Positions 8,964 through 19,182 of a stretch of DNA of 64,000 nucleotides are shown one piece after another (the first letter of the stretch is position 1; each line of letters starts with the position of its first letter). The translations under genes and the position numbers were made by a program. The DNA is from Methanobrevibacter arboriphilus. Lineage in GTDB: Archaea > Methanobacteriota > Methanobacteria > Methanobacteriales > Methanobacteriaceae. The stretch is taken from NCBI RefSeq assembly GCF_019669925.1, contig NZ_AP019779.1:2025292-2089291 (forward strand), given 5' to 3'. Under the pieces are notes generated by a model that searched no databases, was not told the origin of the DNA, and saw nothing but the letters and a program-made list of their open reading frames with translations.

Positions 8964-9587
8964 ATGAGTTCTGGGACAGATAAAATTGTCTCTAATATAA
9001 CCTCTGAAGCTCAGAATACTGCAGATAATATTATTCAACAAGCAGAAGAAGAAGTAAAATCTATTTTAGATAATGGAAATAAACAATCTGAACTTGAAAA
9101 GAATAAAATACTTGAAGATGCCAAAAAGCAATCCGATATGAAATATCAGCAGATAATATCTGAAGCTAAAATGAATTCTCGTCGATTAGAATTAGAGACA
9201 AGAGCTAAATTAATTGAAGAAGCTTTTGATAAAGCTACTACTGATTTAACTGATATAGCATCTACAAATGATGTTAAATATGTAAATTCTTTAAAAGATA
9301 TGATTAAAGAAGCTGCTATTGAAATTGGTGGTGGAAACTTAGTTGTATTATTAAAAGAGGAAGACATTTCAAAAATTAGTGGAGATATTGATAATATTGC
9401 TAATGAGGTTAAATCTGAATTATCAAAAGAAACCACATTAAAAATTGGTGAACCTATTTCAACTATTGGGGGAGCTGTATTAAAAACTGAAAATGGTGAA
9501 ATTGAAGTTAACAATACAATCGAAGCTAGAATGTTAAGATTTAAAAAGTTTTTACGTTCAGAAGTTGCAAAAGTTTTATTTAAATAG
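8964..9587 (+). CDS. ahaE: A1Ao-ATP synthase subunit E
   Basis: The 207-residue protein has a long N-terminal helix (about residues 1-95, coiled coil with many Gln/Glu/Lys) and a C-terminal alpha/beta head (GEPISTIGGAVLKTENGEIE followed by NNTIEARMLRF), the standard E-subunit layout. It forms the peripheral stalk with subunit H. It begins 12 bases after the ahaK stop, with AGGAGGT overlapping the end of ahaK, so translation is probably coupled. Confidence 0.95.
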   Translation: MSSGTDKIVSNITSEAQNTADNIIQQAEEEVKSILDNGNKQSELEKNKILEDAKKQSDMKYQQIISEAKMNSRRLELETRAKLIEEAFDKATTDLTDIASTNDVKYVNSLKDMIKEAAIEIGGGNLVVLLKEEDISKISGDIDNIANEVKSELSKETTLKIGEPISTIGGAVLKTENGEIEVNNTIEARMLRFKKFLRSEVAKVLFK

Positions 9588-9599
9588 TGAGGAATGATT

Positions 9600-10754
9600 A
9601 TGGCTGATGAATTAATTGGAATAATAAACAATTTGGGCATCCCTACTGAAGCATTTCTTGTTATAGTAATTCTTGCTTTCTTGGCTATTGGAGCAGTTAT
9701 TGTTATTGTTGCAAGTAGACCTGTATTGGATATTTATCCTTACCTCCAACCTAATGCTAGGGTTAGAGCTAGAAAAGGAAGATTATTCAATGAAAAACAA
9801 CTTTCTGAGATAATAGAGGCAGATAATATTGAAGAAGTTACAAATTATCTTAGGGGTTTTAAGGATTATGCTGATTATGTAGATAAATATCCTATTGAAA
9901 AAGCTTTAGATGTTCAGCTCGCTGAATCATATAATTTAATTTCAAGAATAGCTCCGAATTCAGTTAAAGATACTTTTTCTCTTCTAGCTAAAAAGGTTGA
10001 TATTTCAAATATAAAAAGTCTCATTGCTGCTAAAGAAATGGGTTTAAGTAGAGAAGAGACTTTAAATTTCTTAATACCTGTTGGAAACCATTATGAAACT
10101 TTTGAACAACTAGCTGATGTTAAAACAGTAAGTGATGTTATAAATGGTTTAGATGGAACTGAATATGCGACTTTACTTGAAGATGCACTTCCAGCTTATA
10201 ATGAATCAAAGATGGTTTTACCTTTAGAGTCTGCTTTAGACAAATACTTTTTAGAAAGTATCTTATCAAAATCTGCAGTTGCTACTGATAATAACAGTAG
10301 ATTATTACATGAATTTATCGGTACTCAAGTTGATGTGGCTAATCTAAAACTTATAATTAGGGCAAAAAATGATAATTTATCATTTGATGAAGCAGGTTCT
10401 TTCTTAATTAAAAGTGGTTATCAAATAAGAGAATGGAAAATGAAAGATCTTCTTGAATCTGATAGTGTTTCAGATATTGTTGGTAGATTAGAAGGAACTG
10501 ATTATCACGAAGTGCTTTCTGAGTCTCTTCCAGAATATAATGAAAAAAATTCTCTTGAAGTTCTTGAAAAAGCTCTTGATGATCTAGTTTATCAAACTGC
10601 AAAGTCATTATCTATACAAAACACTTTAGGTGTAGGCCCAATAATTAGCTACTTAACAAAGAAAGAAAATGAGACTAAAAATTTAAAACTTATTCTACGT
10701 GCTAAAAGAGATGTTAACTTTTCAATATCTGAAATTCAGGAGATGTTAGTATGA
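9600..10754 (+). CDS. ahaC: A1Ao-ATP synthase subunit C
   Basis: The 384-residue protein is the central-stalk socket linking the K ring to subunits D and F. An N-terminal hydrophobic segment (about residues 12-36) is followed by three repeated helical domains with recurring ISNIKSLIAAKE / VANLKLIIRAKN / TKNLKLILRAKR motifs. I use ATG 9600, 7 bases behind GTGAGG, not the ATG at 9594 that touches the binding site. The N-terminal hydrophobic helix is a feature of some methanogen C subunits. Its last codons overlap ahaF by 4 bases (ATGA). Confidence 0.93.
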   Translation: MADELIGIINNLGIPTEAFLVIVILAFLAIGAVIVIVASRPVLDIYPYLQPNARVRARKGRLFNEKQLSEIIEADNIEEVTNYLRGFKDYADYVDKYPIEKALDVQLAESYNLISRIAPNSVKDTFSLLAKKVDISNIKSLIAAKEMGLSREETLNFLIPVGNHYETFEQLADVKTVSDVINGLDGTEYATLLEDALPAYNESKMVLPLESALDKYFLESILSKSAVATDNNSRLLHEFIGTQVDVANLKLIIRAKNDNLSFDEAGSFLIKSGYQIREWKMKDLLESDSVSDIVGRLEGTDYHEVLSESLPEYNEKNSLEVLEKALDDLVYQTAKSLSIQNTLGVGPIISYLTKKENETKNLKLILRAKRDVNFSISEIQEMLV

Positions 10755-11071
10755 AGTCCTCTGTAGCAATAATTGGAGATCTTGATACTGTTACAGGTTT
10801 TCAACTTGGTGGAGTAAAGGTAAGTAAAGTTGTAGAAACAAATGAAGATGCAGAAAATGCATTGGATGAATTAATTAATGATGAAGTTTCAATTATAATT
10901 ATCACAGAGAATATAGCTGATAATATTAGGAAATACATGGAGAAAAAAATTGGGTCCAATGTATTACCAATGATTATTGAAATACCAGATAAATCTGGCC
11001 CATCTGATAGGGAAAGCGATCCTATGGGTGAACTTATTAAAAGAGTTATCGGGGTAGAGATGGTTAAATGA
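10751..11071 (+). CDS. ahaF: A1Ao-ATP synthase subunit F
   Basis: The 106-residue protein has a Rossmann-like fold: [19 protein letters not shown] at the N-terminus, a central [13 protein letters not shown] strand-helix, then [12 protein letters not shown]. Subunit F sits on the rotating central stalk with D and modulates hydrolysis. Start and stop codons overlap both neighbours by 4 bases (ATGA with ahaC and with ahaA), which points to translational coupling. Confidence 0.95.
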   Translation: MKSSVAIIGDLDTVTGFQLGGVKVSKVVETNEDAENALDELINDEVSIIIITENIADNIRKYMEKKIGSNVLPMIIEIPDKSGPSDRESDPMGELIKRVIGVEMVK

Positions 11072-12822
11072 TTACTGAAGGAAATATTATTAAAATTGCA
11101 GGTCCTGTTATCATCGCAGATGGTATGAGAGGAACTCAAATGCATGAAATGGTTAAGGTAGGTAGCGACAAGCTTATTGGTGAAATCATCGAGCTTGAAG
11201 GTGACACTGCAACTATTCAGGTTTATGAAGAAACAGCTGGGTTAAAACCTGGTGAAAAAATAGAAAGTACTGGTGGGCCATTGTCTGTAGAACTTGGACC
11301 TGGTATTATGGGTTCAATCTTTGATGGAATTCAAAGACCACTAGAAGTTATTAAAGAAAAAACTGGTGACTTTATTGAAAGAGGTGTAGATGTACCATCT
11401 ATCGATAAAGAGAAAAAATGGACTTTTAAACCAGTAGCAAAAGTTGGAGATAAAGTACAAGGTGGAGATATTCTTGGAGAAGTACAAGAAACTTCTGCAG
11501 TTCTTCAAAAGATTTTACTTCCTCCAACCATTGAAGGTACAGTAAAAAGTATTGTTAGTAGTGGTGAATTTACAGTAGAAGAAGATATCGCTGAGATAGA
11601 AACTGCTGATGGTGTTAAAAAAGTTCAAATGTTACAAAAATGGCCAGTTAGGAAAGGTAGACCTTACAAAGATAAACTTGACCCTGATGTTCCTCTTGTA
11701 ACTGGACAAAGAACACAAGACACCTTTTTCCCTGTAGCTAAAGGTGGTACTGCTGCTATTCCTGGTCCTTTTGGTTCTGGAAAAACTGTTACACAACAAC
11801 AATTAGCTAAATGGTCTGATGCAGATATTATTGTATATGTTGGATGTGGAGAACGTGGAAACGAAATGACTGAGGTACTTTTAGAGTTCCCAGAACTTGA
11901 AGATCCAAAAACTGGAAATCCTTTAATGGATAGAACAGTTCTTATAGCTAATACATCTAACATGCCTGTTGCAGCTCGTGAAGCTTGTGTATATACTGGT
12001 ATTACTATTGCTGAATACTTCCGTGATCAAGGTTATGATGTAGCTCTTATGGCAGATTCAACTTCACGTTGGGCAGAAGCTATGAGAGAGATTTCAGGAA
12101 GGCTTGAAGAGATGCCTGGTGAAGAAGGATATCCTGCATACCTCGCTTCAAGGCTTGCTCAATTCTATGAAAGAGCTGGAAGAGTTAATACATTAGGTAG
12201 TGAAAGTAAAGTTTCCTCTGTTTCTGTTGTTGGAGCTGTTTCTCCTCCTGGTGGAGATTTATCTGAACCAGTTACACAAAACACTTTACGTATTTGTAAA
12301 GTATTTTGGGCATTAGATGCATCTCTTGCAGATAAACGTCATTTCCCTTCAATTGATTGGTTACAAAGTTATTCTTTATATGTTGATAGTGTACAAGAAT
12401 GGTGGAAAGAAACTGTTGGGGGAGACTGGAGGTCTGCTCGTGATGAAGCTATGGTTTTACTACAAAAAGAATCTGAACTTCAAGAAATTGTACAACTTGT
12501 AGGTCCTGATGCACTTCCAGATAGTGAGCAAGTTACCTTAGAAACTACTCGTATGTTAAGAGAGGATTTCTTACAGCAAAATGCTTATCACGAAGTTGAT
12601 ACTTATTGTTCTCCTTCAAAACAATTCCAACTTTTAAGCACAATTATATTATTCCAAAAAGAAGCTAACAAAGCTTTAGAAAGAGGAGCTACCTCAAAAG
12701 ATATTATTGGATTAAGTGTTAAAGAAGAGATTGGTAGGTTAAAATTTATTGCTGAAGATGAATTCCCTACAAAGGTGAAATCTGTTCAAGAAGAAATTAT
12801 TAAACAATGTGGTGAGGTGTAA
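11068..12822 (+). CDS. ahaA: A1Ao-ATP synthase catalytic subunit A
   Basis: The 584-residue protein is the catalytic head subunit. It carries the P-loop GPFGSGKT (233-240) with K239, the catalytic Glu in CGERGNE (E262), and the A-type-specific insertion before the nucleotide domain (about residues 110-190). Length is normal and no key residue is missing. It overlaps ahaF by ATGA and is followed 2 bases later by ahaB. It is cytoplasmic, membrane-attached through the stalks, and makes ATP from ADP and phosphate at the A/B interfaces. Confidence 0.98.
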   Translation: MITEGNIIKIAGPVIIADGMRGTQMHEMVKVGSDKLIGEIIELEGDTATIQVYEETAGLKPGEKIESTGGPLSVELGPGIMGSIFDGIQRPLEVIKEKTGDFIERGVDVPSIDKEKKWTFKPVAKVGDKVQGGDILGEVQETSAVLQKILLPPTIEGTVKSIVSSGEFTVEEDIAEIETADGVKKVQMLQKWPVRKGRPYKDKLDPDVPLVTGQRTQDTFFPVAKGGTAAIPGPFGSGKTVTQQQLAKWSDADIIVYVGCGERGNEMTEVLLEFPELEDPKTGNPLMDRTVLIANTSNMPVAAREACVYTGITIAEYFRDQGYDVALMADSTSRWAEAMREISGRLEEMPGEEGYPAYLASRLAQFYERAGRVNTLGSESKVSSVSVVGAVSPPGGDLSEPVTQNTLRICKVFWALDASLADKRHFPSIDWLQSYSLYVDSVQEWWKETVGGDWRSARDEAMVLLQKESELQEIVQLVGPDALPDSEQVTLETTRMLREDFLQQNAYHEVDTYCSPSKQFQLLSTIILFQKEANKALERGATSKDIIGLSVKEEIGRLKFIAEDEFPTKVKSVQEEIIKQCGEV

Positions 12823-12824
12823 GA

Positions 12825-14213
12825 ATGAATACTGATATTAAAACAAGAGAATACACCACAGTTACTGAAGTTGCTGGTCCTTTAATGATTGTTGAAGGAG
12901 TAGAAGGTGTTGCTTATAATGAGATAGTAGAAATTGAAACACCAGATGGCGAAAACAGAAGAGGTCAAGTTCTTGAAGTTAAAAAAGATGTTGCAGTTAT
13001 TCAAGTTTTTGAAGGAACTAGTGATTTAAATACTAAAAATACTAAAACCCGTTTTACTGGTGAAACTGCTAAGATTGGTGTTTCTTTAGATATGATGGGT
13101 CGTATTTTTGATGGTACTGGTAAACCTATTGATGGCGGTCCAGAGATTATACCTGAAAAAGAATTAGATATTAATGGTAACCCAATGAACCCTTCTGCTC
13201 GTGAATTTCCTGCAGAATTTATCCAAACCGGTATTTCTACTATTGATGGTATGAACACTTTAGTTAGAGGTCAAAAATTACCTATATTTTCAGGTTCTGG
13301 TTTACCTCACAATGACTTAGCTGCACAAATTGCAAGACAAGCTAAGGTAATTGGTGAAGATACTGAGTTTGCAGTTATATTTGCTGCTATGGGTATTACT
13401 CACGAAGAAGCTAACTTTTTCATGAAGGATTTTGAAAGAACTGGAGCTCTTGAAAGAGTTACTGTATTCATGAACTTAGCAGATGATCCTGCTATTGAAA
13501 GAATTCTTACTCCTAAAATGGCTCTTACTACTGCAGAATATTTAGCTTTTGAACATGATATGCATGTATTAGTTATTTTAACTGATTTAACTAACTATTG
13601 TGAAGCTTTAAGAGAGGTTTCTGCAGCTCGTAATGAGGTTCCTGGAAGAAGAGGTTATCCTGGATACATGTACACTGATTTAGCTGGTTTATATGAACGT
13701 GCTGGTCGTGTATCTGGTAAAGAAGGGTCTATTACTCAAATGCCTATATTAGTTATGCCTCAAGATGATATTACTCACCCAATTCCTGATTTAACTGGTT
13801 ATATTACTGAAGGACAAATTGTACTTAGTCGTGATCTTCACAGAAAAGGTATTTATCCTCCTGTCGATGTACTTCCTTCTTTATCTCGTTTGATGAGTGG
13901 AGGTATTGGTGAAAACAGGACTCGTGAAGACCATAGTGGTGTTTCTGATCAATTGTACTCTGCTTATGCAGAAGGTCGTGATTTAAGAGATTTAGTAGCT
14001 GTTGTTGGTGAAGAAGCTCTTACTGAAAGAGATCAAAAGTTCTTGAAATTTGCTGATGCTTTTGAAGAAGAATTCATTACTCAAGCTAAAGATGAAGATA
14101 GGACTATCCAGGAAACTTTAGATCTTGGTTGGAAATTATTAAGTTTATTACCTAAAGCTGAACTTAAAAGGGTTAAGGAAGAACATATTCCTATTTATCT
14201 TCCAAATGAATAG
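12825..14213 (+). CDS. ahaB: A1Ao-ATP synthase regulatory subunit B
   Basis: The 462-residue protein lacks a Walker A motif and has the B-type replacement [10 protein letters not shown]. The non-catalytic site contains [16 protein letters not shown] and the C-terminal Arg-rich segment [14 protein letters not shown]. It alternates with subunit A in the hexameric head. It starts 2 bases after ahaA with GTGAGGT as the binding site. A hairpin and T-run lie between it and ahaD. Confidence 0.98.
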   Translation: MNTDIKTREYTTVTEVAGPLMIVEGVEGVAYNEIVEIETPDGENRRGQVLEVKKDVAVIQVFEGTSDLNTKNTKTRFTGETAKIGVSLDMMGRIFDGTGKPIDGGPEIIPEKELDINGNPMNPSAREFPAEFIQTGISTIDGMNTLVRGQKLPIFSGSGLPHNDLAAQIARQAKVIGEDTEFAVIFAAMGITHEEANFFMKDFERTGALERVTVFMNLADDPAIERILTPKMALTTAEYLAFEHDMHVLVILTDLTNYCEALREVSAARNEVPGRRGYPGYMYTDLAGLYERAGRVSGKEGSITQMPILVMPQDDITHPIPDLTGYITEGQIVLSRDLHRKGIYPPVDVLPSLSRLMSGGIGENRTREDHSGVSDQLYSAYAEGRDLRDLVAVVGEEALTERDQKFLKFADAFEEEFITQAKDEDRTIQETLDLGWKLLSLLPKAELKRVKEEHIPIYLPNE

Positions 14214-14238
14214 TATGAATAAAATCCATAAGAAAATT

Positions 14239-14276
14239 ATAATTAGTACAAATACTTATGTTACTAATTATTTTTT
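14239..14276 (+). terminator. Hairpin plus T-run between ahaB and ahaD
   Basis: Arms ATAATTAGTA (14239-14248) and TACTAATTAT (14262-14271) form a 10-base-pair stem with a 13-base loop, followed directly by six T. The element lies inside the ATP synthase operon in the only gap between head and rotor-shaft genes. It could end part of the transcripts or mark an RNA processing site, lowering ahaD relative to ahaA and ahaB. The stem is AT-rich, so strength is uncertain. Confidence 0.45.
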
Positions 14277-14290
14277 CTAGGGGGTAAAAA

Positions 14291-14935
14291 ATGGCACAAG
14301 AAACAATGGAAGGGATTAATCCCACAAGAATGGAGTTATTAAAACTCAAAGATAGGGAAAAACTCGCAGTTAAAGGCCATAGTTTATTAAAAGAAAAACG
14401 TGATGCTTTGATTAAAGAATTTTTTGATATATTAGATAGAGTTAAAGGATCACGTAGTAAAGTTGAAGAAATTCTTAAGGAAGCATACAGTGACTTAACC
14501 AAAGTTCAAGTGGATATGGGTGATTTATCTGTTCAAAGAGCATCATTATCTGTAAAAGAGTCCGTTGAAGTTGAAATAGACTCAAGGAGTATTATGGGTG
14601 TTGTTGTTCCTATAATGGATTCAGAAATCAAAGAAAGAACCTTGGTTGATAGAGGATATAGTTTTTTAGATACTTCAGCAAAATTAGATGAAACTGCAAA
14701 GAAATTTGAAGAGGCAATTTCATTAATAATTGAATTAGGGGAAGTTGAAAAAACTATTTATCTTTTAGCTGCTGAAATTGAATCAACTAAACGTCGTGTT
14801 AATGCATTAGAACATATAATGATTCCTAAGCTACAAAATTCTGTCAAATCTATTGAAACAAGACTTCAAGAGATGGAGAGAGAAAACTTTGTTAGGTTAA
14901 AGATAATTAAATCCAAAATTGAAGTTGAAGAATAG
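14291..14935 (+). CDS. ahaD: A1Ao-ATP synthase subunit D
   Basis: The 214-residue protein is largely two long helices (about 1-75 and 120-205) that form the rotating central shaft. Hallmarks are the N-terminal [18 protein letters not shown] with [13 protein letters not shown], and the C-terminal [15 protein letters not shown]. The ATG is preceded by GGGGGTAAAAA. It is the last ATP synthase gene in the operon and is separated from ahaB by a 77-base gap containing a hairpin. Confidence 0.96.
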   Translation: MAQETMEGINPTRMELLKLKDREKLAVKGHSLLKEKRDALIKEFFDILDRVKGSRSKVEEILKEAYSDLTKVQVDMGDLSVQRASLSVKESVEVEIDSRSIMGVVVPIMDSEIKERTLVDRGYSFLDTSAKLDETAKKFEEAISLIIELGEVEKTIYLLAAEIESTKRRVNALEHIMIPKLQNSVKSIETRLQEMERENFVRLKIIKSKIEVEE

Positions 14936-14946
14936 GTAGTGATTTA

Positions 14947-15339
14947 ATGGTTAGATTTTTAAATCCTGTTGGCGAATTCAAAAGAGAACTTAAAAGTTCT
15001 CAAAGTAAAATGGATCTTAAAATGGGAGATATTCCTATTTTATCAAGAGTTATTGTTGCTGATGAAAACGCTGTTTTAGAAAATGGAAAATCTGTTTCAA
15101 TTAAAATTAAAGAGATTTCAATTCCTGCAAAACATATAGTATCTATTAGTAGTTATGCTGCAAATAAATATGGTCATCCAATTGCTGTTGGTTCAGAAAC
15201 CCACATCCCTCTTTCAATGGATAAAACTGTCAATAGAGCAGCTTTTATTGCATCTTCTGATGGTTCTATTGAGAAAGGTGATCTTTTAGGATTTTTATCT
15301 CTTTTCCCTGTTGAGATTATTAATAATTTATTTAAATAA
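14947..15339 (+). CDS. DUF22-like protein downstream of ahaD
   Basis: The 130-residue soluble protein starts 11 bases after ahaD and is surely cotranscribed. It looks like a single beta-rich domain (SVSIKIKEISIPAKHIVSIS, then GHPIAVGSETHIPLS and SIEKGDLLGFLSLFPVEI). The barrel-like pattern and location after ahaD fit the methanogen DUF22 family, whose role is unknown. A link to assembly or regulation of the ATP synthase is inference from position only. Confidence 0.6.
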   Translation: MVRFLNPVGEFKRELKSSQSKMDLKMGDIPILSRVIVADENAVLENGKSVSIKIKEISIPAKHIVSISSYAANKYGHPIAVGSETHIPLSMDKTVNRAAFIASSDGSIEKGDLLGFLSLFPVEIINNLFK

Positions 15340-15443
15340 TGTTTTATTTATAAACATTTTTTATTTTTTATTTTTAAGTTCTATTTTTTTTTAAAGTATT
15401 AACTTCTTTATGTTTAATATCGTTCTTTTAAATTTGTGTAATT

Positions 15444-15593
15444 ATGAAACGTGATCCATTTAATCAATATATTAAAGATCCTGATAAAAAAGCCAGGCTA
15501 TATTTGATGATTACTGGGGCTATGATTGCTACTACTATTTTGATAGTAATTGGAACTTTAATTTTTATTTTAATACTTGTTGGAGTAATTTAA
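15444..15593 (+). CDS. 49-residue single-helix membrane protein
   Basis: The short protein begins MKRDPFNQYIKDPDKKARLY, has one strongly hydrophobic helix (about residues 21-49), and ends at the membrane. The positively charged N-terminus should stay inside. It lies about 100 bases behind the DUF22-like gene at the end of the ATP synthase operon and could be its last gene or carry its own promoter. The ribosome binding site is weak (TTTGTGTAATT). Function unknown. Confidence 0.6.
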   Translation: MKRDPFNQYIKDPDKKARLYLMITGAMIATTILIVIGTLIFILILVGVI

Positions 15594-15834
15594 GTTGGAA
15601 TAATTTAATATAATATCTTGATAGGATTTTTTAGGAATTTTTCTATAATTTCTTTTTATTTTGTATTATTACTTCTCATTTAATATTTTTTTTAAATATT
15701 TTTAAATATTTTTATTTTCCTTTTTTATAATTATTTTTTATTATTTTTTCATTATTTTTTATTATTATTTTATATTATTTTATCTTTAGATTTTTTAAGT
15801 TTTATTTTTGTAAAATTTTTTAGTATAATAATTG

Positions 15835-17151
15835 TTAATTGACTTTTTTATCATTTTTAAATTCTTTTTCTATTAAATAAACAGCATTATTTACTTCATT
15901 TTTCACATTTGAAATGCTATCTTTGGGAGTTATGATTGTTAATACTGGTTCATCTTTTTCGATAATTACTCCTTTATAAGGTATGTCATAAACATTAGTT
16001 ATATCAATATTATTCTTTAATTTGATTCTCTCAGGGGAGTAAATTATTCTTTTGATAGAATATGTGTCCTTAGGGATTTTTGGAATTTCTATTAATTCCC
16101 CTTCACATGCTTTTATATGTGCTTCTAGTAAGTTGATTCCTAACAATTCTTCTATGCATTCATAAGTTCCTTGGAATCGTGGATTAACTTCAATAATATA
16201 TGGTTCTTCTAAATTTTTATCTATTATCATGTCTAACCCATTAGAACCGATTAATTTTAGATATGATATTAAATCTTCAGAACCTCTTTTTATATGTTTC
16301 ATTGTGTTTTTTTCTTTTTCTAAACTTAAAGCATTATTTGTGCTATTAATATTGAAGGGCACTATATTTCCACAATATTTGAAACTATTTTTTATTCCAA
16401 AGTCTAAATCTGTTAACATATTGCTAGTTACTATTGTTTTTGATTCTTCTTTAGTCGATAGGATAGATGAACTAATATTTTTTCCATTTATATATTCTTG
16501 GACCACTAGTCCTGAATTTTCATATTTTATATATTCATTATAAAATTTATTGATATCTATAGTTTCATCTTTATTTTTTTTAGAAGCATTAAATGGACTA
16601 TTGAAAATAATCTCATTCTCGCCATTGTATTTTATATAGCTAACTCCATAACCTCCAGATCCTTGGAGGGGTTTTATAATAAATGAAATGTTGGTATATT
16701 GTTTAGCTATTTCAAGTATTTCAGATATATTGTCTTCATTGTTTCCATAGTTTATTTTAAAAGTTTTAGGAGTTAAATATTTATTTTTTATTTTTTTATA
16801 AAATTTATATTTATCCTCAACATGTTCGGTTTTCTGATTACCTATTATTTTCCTTTTATGTTTCTTAAAAATCCCTTTAAAATCATTACAAGATATTCCT
16901 GAAGACAAAACGATTCCATCTACTTCTTCAATAAAATCTTTTGATAATTCTAATAATTTACCTGGATTATAATTTTTTTCAATAAATCCACAAGAAACTC
17001 CTTCTTTTTGTTTTAAAATATGTTTTTCTTTATAAGGTAATTTAAAATCAAAAGTACAATAATAACTTGCTGAATAAGTTTTATATGGCAATGTTAGACT
17101 AGAATTTACTAATCCTCGGGTATTTATTCCCATTATTAGCAATTTTTCCAT
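15835..17151 (-). CDS. ATP-grasp family enzyme
   Basis: The 438-residue protein has an N-terminal Rossmann-like pre-ATP-grasp part (LLIMGINTRGLVNSSL), then ATP-grasp motifs: FIIKPLQGSGGYGVSYIKY (glycine-rich loop and Lys), GLVVQEYINGKNISSSIL, and the metal-binding PYIIEVNPRFQGTYECIEEL. The family (COG2232-like, related to carbamoyl-phosphate synthetase) joins a carboxylate to an amine or thiol using ATP. The substrate is not readable. The ribosome binding site is GGTG before the ATG. It stands alone on the minus strand. Confidence 0.8.
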   Translation of the reverse strand: MEKLLIMGINTRGLVNSSLTLPYKTYSASYYCTFDFKLPYKEKHILKQKEGVSCGFIEKNYNPGKLLELSKDFIEEVDGIVLSSGISCNDFKGIFKKHKRKIIGNQKTEHVEDKYKFYKKIKNKYLTPKTFKINYGNNEDNISEILEIAKQYTNISFIIKPLQGSGGYGVSYIKYNGENEIIFNSPFNASKKNKDETIDINKFYNEYIKYENSGLVVQEYINGKNISSSILSTKEESKTIVTSNMLTDLDFGIKNSFKYCGNIVPFNINSTNNALSLEKEKNTMKHIKRGSEDLISYLKLIGSNGLDMIIDKNLEEPYIIEVNPRFQGTYECIEELLGINLLEAHIKACEGELIEIPKIPKDTYSIKRIIYSPERIKLKNNIDITNVYDIPYKGVIIEKDEPVLTIITPKDSISNVKNEVNNAVYLIEKEFKNDKKVN

Positions 17152-17507
17152 TTACTACACCATCTTAATAATTTTTTATTTATATAAACTTTATTTATAT
17201 AAGATTAATTTTAATTTAATATTTTAAATTATTATCTTTTTAAATACTATCTAATTTTTAAATAATCTTAATTTTAGATAAATAAATTATATTTTTAGTT
17301 ATTTTTTAGTTATTATCTAATTGGTATTTAATATTGGAATATTTAATATTAGAATATTTAGTATTAGAATATTATTTAATTTTAATTATATAAAATTCCC
17401 TAGAATAAATAAAATCATTAAATATATTTAAAAGAGATTAATTTAATTAAATTTTTATAAAACAGATGTAACAATAATAAAAAGTGTAAAAATAATAAAA
17501 ATAAGAT
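17152..17507. other. Intergenic, no gene seen apart from short tandem repeats
   Basis: AT-rich spacer between the ATP-grasp promoter side and the 3' end of tRNA-Gln. It contains the 15-base tandem repeat listed separately and nothing recognisable as coding. Confidence 0.5.
17326..17370 (+). repeat. 15-base tandem repeat, three copies
   Basis: Three adjacent units of ATTTARTATTRGAAT (17326, 17341 and 17356), differing at one or two positions. Confidence 0.75.
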
Positions 17508-17578
17508 AGTCCCGAGCGGAGTCGAACCGCCGTCTCCGGGTCCAAAGCCTAGAAGGATTACCACTACCCTACGGGACT
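17508..17578 (-). tRNA. tRNA-Gln (anticodon UUG)
   Basis: On the minus strand the 71-base RNA has acceptor arms AGTCCCG and CGGGACT, a D-arm with GGTAGTGGTAATCC, the anticodon loop CTTTGGA (anticodon TTG, reads CAA/CAG) and a T-arm GCGGTTCGACTCCGC. The 3' CCA is not encoded. In the anticodon stem (CTAGG with CCCGG) one pair is an A-C mismatch and one a T-G wobble. The rest pairs well, and the GC-rich block stands out in this AT-rich region. In methanogens this tRNA is charged with Glu and then amidated by GatDE. Confidence 0.95.
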
Positions 17579-17795
17579 ATATATACTGATTTGTATTTAT
17601 CTACAATTACAGCAATTTTACTTTAATTGAAGTTATATTTAAATGTATTGGTTTTATTCATGATCATGTTATTGCTATTATATTTTTAATACTAAAATTA
17701 ATCTTATTAATATTATTTTTATTAATATTAGATTTATTAATATAATTTTTTATTAATACTAGGCTTATTAATATAATTTTTTTTTTGTTTATTAT

Positions 17796-18266
17796 TCACT
17801 CTCTTGATTGATACCAAAGACATTTATCTTTCCATTCACATTTTCCACAAACTCTTTTAGCATCTTTCAAATATTTAAATGAATTATTAACCAATATAAC
17901 TGCTTCACTAAATAAATATTCCTTTTTTTTCTTTATATTTGCTTTTCTCAAGACTTTAGAATCCATACTCACAATTTTTCTGTTATTAATGGAGTGCATT
18001 AATTTATTTTTAGTATTTTCATTGCTTTCAGTATTGTTTGATTCACCTATACATATTCTATCTTTTAAATTTGGACAAAATTCACATAAATCATCAGGAG
18101 ACTCAGTTAAAACTACTTTGACATTAGAATCTTCATTTTTTAAAATGCTAATTATATTTTCCATATTTTTTTTAAAATTATCATCATAACCATATCCTTG
18201 ATATCCTTGTAAACATAGTAAATGATGCCCACGTAAATAAATGACTTTTTTTTCGTTATTATTCAT
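17796..18266 (-). CDS. DUF1284 cysteine-rich protein
   Basis: The 156-residue protein has the N-terminal family hallmark LRGHHLLCLQGYQGYGY and at least nine cysteines, including CEFCPN with a following CIG and a C-terminal CGKCEWKDKC cluster. The spacing suggests bound zinc or an iron-sulfur centre, as assumed for this small family found mainly in anaerobes. A middle insert (GESNNTESNENTKNK) is low complexity. The ribosome binding site is GTGA before the ATG. Function unknown. Confidence 0.75.
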   Translation of the reverse strand: MNNNEKKVIYLRGHHLLCLQGYQGYGYDDNFKKNMENIISILKNEDSNVKVVLTESPDDLCEFCPNLKDRICIGESNNTESNENTKNKLMHSINNRKIVSMDSKVLRKANIKKKKEYLFSEAVILVNNSFKYLKDAKRVCGKCEWKDKCLWYQSRE

Positions 18267-18573
18267 TTTTTCACTGTAGATAGTTAATATTAATCAATTT
18301 ATTTGATAAAAATTGATTCTTTAAATTATTTTATTATTAAAACTTTATTATTAAAAATAAATTTTATTGTTAAAAGTAGCTAATATCTAATATTATATTG
18401 TTTAATTGTTGAAAGTCTTTAAAAATCGTTATTTTTCTTTTAGAACCTATTAATTTATTATTAGAAATTAATATATTTATTCTAAAATTGCTAAATTTCT
18501 TAAAAATTAATATATTAAAAAAATAAGGACAAAATAATAATTGTTAGTTATTATTTTTATTATAAATCTATTA
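18267..18573. other. Intergenic, no gene seen
   Basis: AT-rich spacer between two minus-strand genes. It must carry the DUF1284 promoter and the bioY transcript end. Nothing else recognised. Confidence 0.5.
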
Positions 18574-19182
18574 TTATTTTGGCAAAGCTACTTTGGATAT
18601 TCCAGCTGCAATTCCGACTTTAAACAAGTCACCTATTATAAATGGAGCAAGACCCATCATAATTAAAGTTATAATATCTGGAAAAGCCCCTTGGGTAAAG
18701 TATAACCAAATACTTAAGCCGATCAATCCAGGAATGTAAATACAAGCAAAGTTAGCTACTAACATTAGACCAAACATTTTCTTGAAATTTCTACTTTCGG
18801 TATACTTTTCTGAAATATAACCAATTAATGCAGCAGCTAGTATAAAACCTATGAAGTATCCACAGGTTGAACCTAAGAAAACACTCAAACCACTACTCAT
18901 TTCAGCAAACCAGCTTACACCTAAAATTCCTGCAAATATGTATATAACTTGGCTTAATACACCAAATCTTTTTCCAAGGAATAAACCAGAGACTAAAACT
19001 CCAAGAGTTTGTCCAGTTACTGGAACTGGTGTCCAAGGTAAAGGGATTATAAATTGTGCTAATATTCCAGTCAAACAAGCCATTAGAACTGCCATAGCTA
19101 ATTTTTCTACATTACTAGCTTTTTGAACTTTATCAAAAATATTATCTCTCATATAATAATAAGAATCAATATTAATATTCAC
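18574..19182 (-). CDS. bioY: BioY biotin transporter
   Basis: The 202-residue integral membrane protein has about six helices and the BioY signature LPWTPVPVTGQTLGVLVSGL, followed by GKRFGVLSQVIYIFAGILG and SGLSVFLGSTCGYFIGFI. It is the substrate-binding S component of an ECF-type biotin importer. The GTG start is chosen because GGAGG (19190-19194) lies 7 bases before it; the in-frame ATG at 19215 lies upstream of this site. No EcfA or EcfT gene is adjacent, so it must share a general ECF module or work alone. Confidence 0.92.
   Translation of the reverse strand: MNINIDSYYYMRDNIFDKVQKASNVEKLAMAVLMACLTGILAQFIIPLPWTPVPVTGQTLGVLVSGLFLGKRFGVLSQVIYIFAGILGVSWFAEMSSGLSVFLGSTCGYFIGFILAAALIGYISEKYTESRNFKKMFGLMLVANFACIYIPGLIGLSIWLYFTQGAFPDIITLIMMGLAPFIIGDLFKVGIAAGISKVALPK

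Noticed and set aside
10408-11145. Minus-strand frames opposite ahaC and ahaF
   Set aside because: They overlap well supported ATP synthase genes and have no start signals or recognisable domains.
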